Assembly: GCA_032207245.1 (NCBI GenBank)
Contig: CM063501.1
Coordinates: 83,532,731 to 83,596,730 of the forward strand
From: Pardosa pseudoannulata
Lineage: Eukaryota; Arthropoda; Arachnida; Araneae; Lycosidae
Direction of reading: 5' to 3'
Length of the DNA: 64,000 nucleotides
Shown here piece by piece: positions 57,516 to 64,000 of the stretch; the stretch's first letter is position 1, and the number at the start of each line of letters is the position of its first letter. The notes under the pieces are model-generated. The model saw only the letters and a list, made by a program, of their open reading frames with translations, was not told where the DNA came from and did not search any database. The translations under genes and the position numbers were made by a program.

Positions 57516-58849
57516 TCATTCTCAGCTGTAATACACAAACAGGACGTGCGCATGGAAGAGTTCTCCGAAATCGAATCTGAACTACTCCTTATTTCCATTC
57601 GTACTCGAAATTTTGAAATATCGCCTAAACCCCAGGGCAATTTCCCGTCCTAGATTCATTTCATCGAAATAAAATGATACATTCTAGTACAAATGAAATT
57701 CCAAACAGGGCAAATTCTCTACAAATAGTAAAAATAGTAAAGATGGAAAAAAAACTTTGACCCACTGGAGTAAAAAATTATTTTTTTTATACATTTTTAT
57801 TTTTTTCTTTCTCAAGAAAAAAAATTAAACTTTTTCTATTGTGAGCCATGACTATTCAAATTGTATTGACTTCATTTTTGAAGTTTTACAAATTGGCTTT
57901 TCGCTTCCAGCGAAAACTGTAAGTCTTGCACAAGAGTAACGTAACAGAGAGAAAAAAAAAGAACTTTTTATTCAAATACGTGATGAGGTGTCGAAATTCG
58001 GTATGTATATGACTGTTTTAGATGCAAATGGGGGCTATGAAGTGCGAGAATTTTTGAGCTAAAATAATTGTCTTAACGGAATTATCGTCTAAAAATAATT
58101 ACAAGACTGTTCTCTATTATTTAAACCATTTCTAAAAATGAATTTGCATTTCAAAAAATCTATCTATATAATATCTTTTGCAAGTTCGCATAAACTCTTC
58201 CTATTCCAAAATTTATTTAAAATCTTTCCATTAAATTTCATAAAAACTTAAGCAATGATTGAATCATTAATCTTGTCAATTACAACATTACTGACGCTGA
58301 CAATACCAGAAGGCCTTTGGCCACTCTTGCCAAATATCCTTAATTTTTGTGTTTTGTTCTTATAAAAAACTGAAAAAATCTAAAAAAAATTATAAAATTA
58401 TGTAACCTAAGAAAAAATCTTTCAAATAATTAAAATCTGGCCATACATCATGTTTCGTACCTATTTCTAACATCGAAAATACATGAAACTTGGACGAATC
58501 CCTGCAATTCTATTGGACCTCTTTGAATCACCCCAGAATGACAAAATTACTCACTATAATGAAGAGTCGAAGATTTATGATATATGCTGAAGCCGAGAGA
58601 CGGGGCTTTATGTAAGATGATATAAGTGATGAAGAGTCGGAGCTCTAGTACAGAGTCACCTCAGGTAAATAAAAAATCAGACGCTGAGTTGATGGAGACA
58701 CATCCTTTTTTTTAGTGTTCTATCTTAAGTAATTTTTTTCATTTTATAATATACAAATGGATAATATCACATCAACCATGAATTCAATTTAGACCACGGA
58801 GATTTATTTTGCTGCGTTCGTTGGTGATTTTAAAAAATATAACTCCAGG
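57516..58849. other. No recognisable gene
   Basis: AT-rich DNA with A tracts. No open frame above 60 codons, no element end recognised. Confidence 0.45.
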
Positions 58850-59420
58850 AACGTCGCAGTATCAAGACAAAAAAAAATCGAAGCGGACTCCAACGGACAA
58901 GGTTCCAAAAGAAAATAAAACGCGTCCGCAAGGTTCTTAAACTCTTCTTCTCTCTGTCTCTCAAAATTACAAAACTCCTAGACTGCTCTCACACCGAAAT
59001 CACAGCCAGCAAGTAGGTTGCCAGGCGCCAAGGAAACCCCACGCTCCCAAGGAGACGTAGGGCTCCCTCGCCTCTGACCAATGATAGCCGAGACAAAGAG
59101 CGCGGAGAACGAAAAGCCAACCGTAGGGATGCCCATCCAAAGCCTTGAAGATTCACCAAGGGCCATGCGGAACGGAGCTTGGCAACACACCTCAACGCTG
59201 CCTTTTTCAAAAGAGCGGTTGTCACCCCAAACCGAAACTTTAAGGCTAAGCCAACTGTCAGAATACGAGCCGATGGGAGCAAATTATCGCCGAAAGGTTA
59301 ATTAAGGGCCGCGGATGCAGGTGGCCAGAATTGGACACTCGGTCCGAAATTTAATCCCAGATCGGGGGCGGTTCTGTTTGAAGAGATAGGCTGCTATCGT
59401 GAGAAAACAGCTAGAGCTGC
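58850..59420. other. GC-rich island, possible promoter or element leader
   Basis: About 570 bp clearly richer in G and C than its flanks. It contains CTGACCAATGATAGCC (a CCAAT box), CAGGCGCCAAGG and GGGCCGCGGATGCAGG. Open frames of 70-97 codons occur on both strands, as expected in GC-rich DNA with few stops; none is recognised. No SINE, LTR or inverted-repeat ends were seen. Confidence 0.35.
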
Positions 59421-59630
59421 ACCTACAAGGAGCAATATGACAAAAAAAAGGACACAAAATGTAGGTTCAAATATACAACCCATGAGGGAAATATGTAATG
59501 AAGGGACACGAAAAAAATCTTCATTACACTCACGCTCTTATTAATTGATATTTCATAACTGTTTAGGGCCCCAATCTTTAAATGACTGTTAATGAAAAAT
59601 GTATTGTGTTGCAATTAAAAGAGAAGACAT

Positions 59631-59858
59631 TCAGTAAGTAATTGATATCACCATAACAAGGGATTCGGCCTTCGGCCTAGGTATCCCGTAGAATCTCAAG
59701 ATTGTTGGAATGTTGCAGCTACTCACTTCATTTCTGGTCGTCGCCATGTCCGGATGTCCCTGGCAGCAAAAATATTTATGTTTTCTATCCCTAAGCTTTC
59801 TCCTCTCTAGTTTTTCTGTTATGAACTCACGAATCCATCTCCCTATCCCCTCTTTCAT
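59631..59858 (-). other. Exon-like segment, unrecognised
   Basis: Less AT-rich than its flanks. The minus strand has TTTTTGCTGCCAG (acceptor-like) followed after 33 bases by GAA-GTGAGT (donor-like), and a 75-codon frame runs through with IPTILRFYGIPRPKAESL. I do not recognise it, and a decayed transposon is an equally good explanation. Confidence 0.22.
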
Positions 59859-60159
59859 CTTTTAGATGTTTTATTTTCTGATCGTTGTCATTTTCTGCTT
59901 ATGTTAGAAACCTCTGGTAAGAGGGCTCGGCCCAGGCAATTCAGTTGCCGTACTACCTTGAAGGTCTTGAAGTTTGTGCATATATATATATATGAGTTCA
60001 CTATGTATTCCAAAATCTCTGGACCGATTTTGAAGAAATTTAGCACGGTGATTCAGGTAAACCTTAGGGCGGTTTTCGATAGGTCAACATGCTCAGAAGT
60101 CAAAAACATAGACTACAGAAGTGAAGTCAATAACTGCGTAACAAAAGTAAAACAACCTG

Positions 60160-60338
60160 ATTGGTTTGGATTGGAGCACTATGATCTTCGGTTTTACTTC
60201 ACGAGGGTTAATGAGGCCAGGACCTACTGATTAAAGACGATTCCGAGTGAATTCGAACATCCATGCCATCAGGGGGATTAGAACCCACGAACTCCGGTAC
60301 TGAAGAGCAGCATCCTACCCATTTGGGCATTTTTCGGC
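60160..60338 (-). repeat. tRNA-derived SINE, first of a chain of three
   Basis: Main family, decayed: TTGGATTGGAGCACTATGAT tail, AATGAGGCCAGGACCTAC body, GGATTAGAACCCACGAAC around the B box. The next copy starts directly at its head end. Confidence 0.75.
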
Positions 60339-60339
60339 T

Positions 60340-60514
60340 GTTTAGTTTGGAGTACTACAGACTACTGTTTTGCTACACGATGGATAAAGACACCGGGATC
60401 TGATGCTTAAAGCCGATGCCAAACGGATAAGAACATTCATACCTGCAGTGGGATTCGAAACTTCGATCACTGGTACCGAAGAGCAGCGTCTTACCCATTC
60501 GCCTATCGTTTGGT
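60340..60514 (-). repeat. tRNA-derived SINE, second of the chain
   Basis: TAGTTTGGAGTACTACAGAC tail, CACCGGGATCTGATGC body, GTGGGATTCGAAACTTC at the B box and CCCATTCGCCTATCG at the A box. All three copies lie in the same orientation, joined by GTTTGG-type tails. Confidence 0.75.
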
Positions 60515-60855
60515 TGTTTGGTTTGGAAGGCAATGATCTACATTCTTGCTACAGAAAGGCTAGGGCGACCAGAACCTACCGCTCAAAGTCGATTACAAAC
60601 GGTTACGAATAGGGACGTACGCGAGGGGGGATTTAGCGTTTTAACCCCCCCCCCTTGAGTTCAGACAAAATGGCAAAAATAAAAATTTTTAGTTGAAATT
60701 ATGCGGGCTATTATTTTTTAGAATTATTAACCTCCCTAGAAAGTTATGACCCTCCCCCTTGAAAAAATTCTGCGTAAGCCACTGGTTACGAATATCTATG
60801 TCAGTAGTCTGATTCGAACCCATGAACTCCGGTACTAAAGCCATAGTAAAGGGAA
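60515..60855 (-). repeat. tRNA-derived SINE, third of the chain, split by an insertion
   Basis: The tail half ends at 60611 (CGATTACAAACGGTTACGAA) and the head half resumes at 60784 (GGTTACGAATATCTATGTCA, then TCTGATTCGAACCCATGAAC). The two halves flank a 172-bp insertion with an 11-bp target duplication. Confidence 0.75.
60612..60783. mobile_element. 172-bp insertion nested in a SINE
   Basis: Flanked by GGTTACGAATA at 60601-60611 and again at 60784-60794, an exact 11-bp duplication. The insert starts GGGACGTACGCGAGGGGGGA and ends TTCTGCGTAAGCCACT, with a C10-11 run (near 60643) inside. ACGTACGC and GCGTAAGC near the ends are weakly inverted. The duplication length suggests target-primed retrotransposition; the family is unknown. 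Confidence 0.7.
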
Positions 60856-61423
60856 TATACACAGTATTTTTCAGTAAAATAAGCTCTTAAACCCGTCTAC
60901 CCTTTCACCTTTTTAAAAGAGACATTTTGTGCTACGATTTTTTGTACGACTTTCAACTAAATAATTTTATTAAATATAATTATAGGAAACAAGGGAATGG
61001 ATAAAATTTTTATTGCTTTCGTGAAACTGAATTTTTAAATTTAAAAATACCATAAAATGAAAGCCTATTTTTGTAATTAGAAGTATATGTCTATGACCAA
61101 CGACTGGAGATAAAATTTGATTTGTGCCTGCCATATTGGATATAACTGGATGCCATATTGCCATATTCGTTCATTGTTAACCCATGACAAAAATAAAATT
61201 CTGTGTAACCGACTCGCATTGAAAGAATTCTTTAAAAAACATTTTTTTAATCATACCACGTGATGGAATGGCAAATATTCTAGAATGGTACTTTTTTAAA
61301 AATAATAATAATTTTAAAAAAGGTGAGAAAAATATATTTAATATTAGTAAATCATTTCCCGATAACTTTAACATACTTTTCCAGCATTACACAGAATTTG
61401 CTTTTCGATCACGTGGTGTAATA

Positions 61424-62074
61424 TCTCCTATATAATAATAGCCTAAGTTATATGTCCGTCTGTCCTGGAATTTAGGAAGCAGTTGGACCTGGAATGGATA
61501 AATGTATCTATATTGGATTCTTAATGAGTTAGGGTTAGCAAAATTCAAAGCGAGTAAAATTTATCTTCTCCTAAACTGTCAATCTGATTCTAAAATAAGT
61601 TTGTATAAATATGCTTCATATCATAGCACAAAATACTGTCTCTAAAACGTTCAAAATCCACTCCTTCCCCCCCACCCCTCTTTTCGAGTATTTAATGACA
61701 TTATTTCAAGCCCTATTTTCCCCGGTTAAGAGCAGGTGATTAAATTTATAAATTTATCACATAAATAGGTAAAAATACCATTTTTTTGTCTAGCATTATG
61801 ACGTCATTTTTTTAACCATTTCATATTTTAAATTATTGAAATATCGTCTGCATTATTTTTATACTTTTTACCACTGAAGATATTAAGTAAATAATTTTAT
61901 TTTATATTTGACTTAAATAATAAATTAGTTACATATGTGATAATTTTAAATTTAATCATCGATTTTTTTTGTTGCAATGGAAATTTTGTCACCAGTATTA
62001 ACAACAAATTCTATCTACCTCCAGGTTGTAGTGGAAATGATAGTTTCATTGCTTTACTTCCATTAATGACTGCG

Positions 62075-62125
<51 letters not shown>

Positions 62126-62373
62126 ATTTAACGATAATTTCGACATAGCTAATAAAACTTTGAATTATCTTTCTAAATGAATTCAATGTGATTCTAAACT
62201 GCATTCACAGTATCAAGAGTCCTTAAAAGAGCGTGAAGATAAATCATTGAGCGTGTACCAGATAATTCTCAACCAAAAAACAAACCATTTTTTTACCTGA
62301 TTCATGGGCTAGTTTACAATTCTGGAAAATTAAAAAATTCACTGATCCCGTCATATGAAGGGCTATATGCTAG
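61424..62373 (+). mobile_element. Helitron-like non-autonomous element, complete copy
   Basis: Starts TCTCCTATATAATAATAGCC after an A (61423) and ends CTAG (62370-62373) before a T. A 16-base hairpin, CCCGTCATATGAAGGG, lies seven bases upstream of CTAG. TC...CTRR termini, a 3' hairpin and A/T insertion are Helitron hallmarks. The 3' hairpin sequence differs from the copy at 18326-18341 by compensating-type changes around the same core. A poly(A) tract of about 44 bases is internal (62078-62122). No helicase gene inside. Confidence 0.65.
62078..62122 (+). repeat. Poly(A) tract inside the Helitron-like element
   Basis: An uninterrupted A run of about 44 bases after GACTGCGGC. The sequence just before it (CTACCTCCAGGTTGTAGTGG) is absent from the other Helitron-like copies, so a poly(A)-tailed fragment may have inserted here. 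Confidence 0.8.
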
Positions 62374-62694
62374 TATTTAATACTAAATTATTTGCCCAAA
62401 ATTTTCGCATACTTTTCTAGCATTCCACAGAATTTGCTTTTCTGTCACGTGGTGTAATATTTTAAAAGAATTCTTTAAATGCGAGCCAGTCCCAGGAAAT
62501 TTCATTTTTGACATAGGTTAACGATGAGCGAGAAGAATCCAATGTTGCCATTACACACCCATTTTAAGGACATTAACAATTCATCCCAAATAAAGTAAGG
62601 TTGATAAATGTTATACCGGGTGATTAAAAAGTCCGTATAAACTTTAAAAATTCATAATAACCGGAAAAATAACCAAAATAACGACTAATAAACA

Positions 62695-63482
62695 AAACAC
62701 GACTGCAGTCGGTATGGATACAGATCAAGGACTCCATGAAGAATATTGAGTACCGAGGATGGTATTAAGCCCAACCGTCTGGCAGCGTCACGAGTGTCCC
62801 GTTTGGGTTTCGAAATCAGAAGTATAATACTGAAGTACTTCAGAAATATGTTCTCAATGGCGTTAATTAATTGCTCAAAAACAACGCACTTTTAAAATAA
62901 AACACCTTTTATTGTATATACTTATGCGAGATCTTTAAAACACAGAAAATGTAACATAGAAGAATTTATGAAGTAAATAATATTAATATATCAACTCGAG
63001 CCATTTTTCTCGCATACGAAAGAACAACTATGTTTTTACTAAAAAAAATCGTTCGTTGACACTCGCAACTTATAAAGAAAAAATAAAATAAAATAGATAA
63101 TATGCGGGTAGAACATCAATTTTAACAGACGACGTGACAACGAGCACTGCTCGTTCCTGCAGCTGATTCGGACGCTAATGCTTCAGTTTCGGCTGCAACA
63201 CGCGGCGAACGTGCCTCATTTAAACATGGTCGTCAGGTTCTTACACGATCCTCCAACGTTCCAGTTTTTCTCAAACCGCTGAACAAGCTTTATGAGGCCT
63301 GTCACTGTTAAAGGCCCTTTTTCACTCCTGACATTCTTCTGAATTCGGAACTTACGCAAGGCAGCGGTCGCTGATTCCTGGTTGACGTAAAACAACTTCA
63401 CCAACAAAGCTTTAGCCTTCGCATTCAGCATTCTTGTTCGCGTACATGGTTTTGGGTTTCTAAATCCAAAAATAAATATCAC
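62695..63482 (-). pseudogene. DUF4817 helix-turn-helix protein, broken
   Basis: Minus strand, three pieces in order. First (63450-63216): NAKAKALLVKLFYVNQESAT, then AALRKFRIQK and GPLTVTGLIKLVQRFE, the DUF4817 HTH domain. Second (63214-63128), one frame away: RSPRVAAETEALASESAAGT, the linker seen after this domain. Third (62812-62695): DTRDAARRLGLIPSSVLNIL and LDLYPYRLQS, the second HTH that precedes the DDE core. The DDE core is absent. At least one frameshift and a roughly 250-bp insertion break it. Identification is from family knowledge and is firm for the first piece. Confidence 0.8.
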
Positions 63483-63530
63483 AAAATTGTAAGAGAAAAT
63501 GTACTCTTACCTGAAATTTCCGGGTTCATA
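63460..63530 (-). other. Apparent short intron at the start of the DUF4817 relic
   Basis: On the minus strand ATGAACCCGGAAATTTCAG ends at 63512 and is followed by GTAAGAGTAC. About 50 bases lower, TTTTTGGATTTAG precedes the DUF4817 frame. These are a strong donor and a fair acceptor, suggesting a first exon starting MNPEIS. The frame does not join across the junction by one base as read, consistent with decay. Confidence 0.4.
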
Positions 63531-63849
63531 TCGGGATCTGAAACACGAAATCGAAAAACGAAAACAACTCCAATAATGATGTCTAAATCTTTAAATACGT
63601 TGTTTATTTTCTTCACAAGGGCAATCACGCAATCACACACTATACGACGATGACAGATATATACAGTAAATATACATGTTGGTTTAGCATTTATATGTGC
63701 ACTTTCAAAACATTCTCTTTAGAGGCAATCAACACACATTACCTCTGTCCATCACTATTATTATTTTACTTCGGTACTTTTCGAGCGGGGTGACTAGAAT
63801 TGCTCCTGACGTCATTGCGCGCATGCACAAAAAGAGGGATATCATTTTA

Positions 63850-64000
63850 AAGGTGCCTCCACACTATGGTCCACCGCAAGCCATTACCACCGTCAGGAGG
63901 GGGTTTGGCTTATCGTGGTCGAAGTTGGCAGACGATAAAATAGCCTTGGCGGACGATGGCTTCGGAGGCGATTTTTCTCCAAAGATCAAAGCCAGCCAGA
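63850..64000 (-). mobile_element. CCTCCACACTATGG-family element (copy 11), cut by the window edge
   Basis: Starts GCCTCCACACTATGGTCCAC and continues CCGCAAGCCATTACCACC, GACGATAAAATAGCC and TTTTTCTCCAAAGATCAAAG in reverse orientation. The remainder lies beyond the window. Confidence 0.85.

Larger units (their letters stand above)
61165..62535. mobile_element. Inverted-repeat element interrupted by a Helitron-like copy
   Basis: The left arm 61165-61290 matches the reverse complement of 62400-62530: GTTAACCCATGACAAAAATA pairs with TTTTGACATAGGTTAAC; CTCGCATTGAAAGAATTC pairs with GAATTCTTTAAATGCGAG; CCACGTGATGGAATG pairs with CATTCC...CACGTGG. The right-arm sequence ACAGAATTTGCTTTTC-GTCACGTGGTGTAATAT also occurs at 61391-61423, just before the Helitron-like insertion, as a direct repeat. 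No coding content. Confidence 0.55.
62614..63530 (-). mobile_element. DUF4817-type transposable element relic
   Basis: The low end is TACCGGGTGATTAAAAAGTC at 62614, a terminus style common in arthropod DNA elements (ACCGGGTG-T-AAAAAGT). The interior encodes pieces of a HTH protein on the minus strand. A matching opposite inverted repeat was not found up to 63850, so the 5' end is missing or decayed. About 250 bp of unrelated AT-rich sequence (62830-63115) separates the coding pieces. Confidence 0.6.

Overview
The window is AT-rich eukaryotic DNA, almost certainly from an arthropod and most likely a chelicerate such as a spider. This is inferred from the element families present (a DUF4817-type HTH protein, a THAP domain, a short exon resembling SWIM-zinc-finger element proteins, tRNA-derived SINEs) and from the layout: scattered short exon-like pieces in tens of kilobases of repeats. 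I see no rRNA, no functional tRNA gene, no CRISPR array, no operon and no complete protein-coding gene. The best host-gene signal is one 138-bp exon-like segment at 36221-36358 with good splice sites on both sides. The window is therefore either mostly intron of a large-intron gene or intergenic repeat DNA.

Layout. 0-13 kb: a piggyBac-like relic (2065 onward), perfect palindromes near 4.95 and 5.7 kb, SINE fragments, a GC-rich island beside a strand-asymmetric A/C tract (8.2-9.1 kb), and a Tigger/pogo-like element nested in a piggyBac-like element (10.86-12.36 kb). 13-26 kb: Helitron-like copies, an in-frame 57-bp minisatellite, a hAT transposase C-terminus, a Gypsy-like solo LTR with a 4-bp target duplication, a hAT-like element rich in CATGACTTTC words and a piggyBac-like MITE. 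26-32 kb: several copies of a terminal-inverted-repeat family (ends CCTCCACACTATGG), a convergent pair of exon-like pieces (SWIM-element-like and THAP) between inverted repeats, and a 219-bp solo LTR.

32-43 kb: Pif1/Helitron-type helicase pieces amplified as tandem arrays on both sides, a 110-bp tandem repeat, the candidate host exon, long tRNA-like SINEs and a dimeric tandem array at 39-40.6 kb. 43-52 kb: more CCTCCACACTATGG elements, a 2.2-kb array with 340/410-bp units, a Tigger-like end and two SINEs. 52-64 kb: a TA microsatellite, a large tandem duplication ending in a second solo LTR, a 278-bp triple repeat, a GC-rich island, a SINE cluster with a nested insertion, a Helitron-like element inside an inverted-repeat structure, a degraded DUF4817 element and a last CCTCCACACTATGG copy cut by the window edge.

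There is no gene system here whose parts work together. What is worth attention is the history of transposon nesting, fragment amplification and segmental duplication. I found no convincing sign of a new functional system; the most unusual items are the amplified helicase fragments and the THAP/SWIM-like convergent pair.
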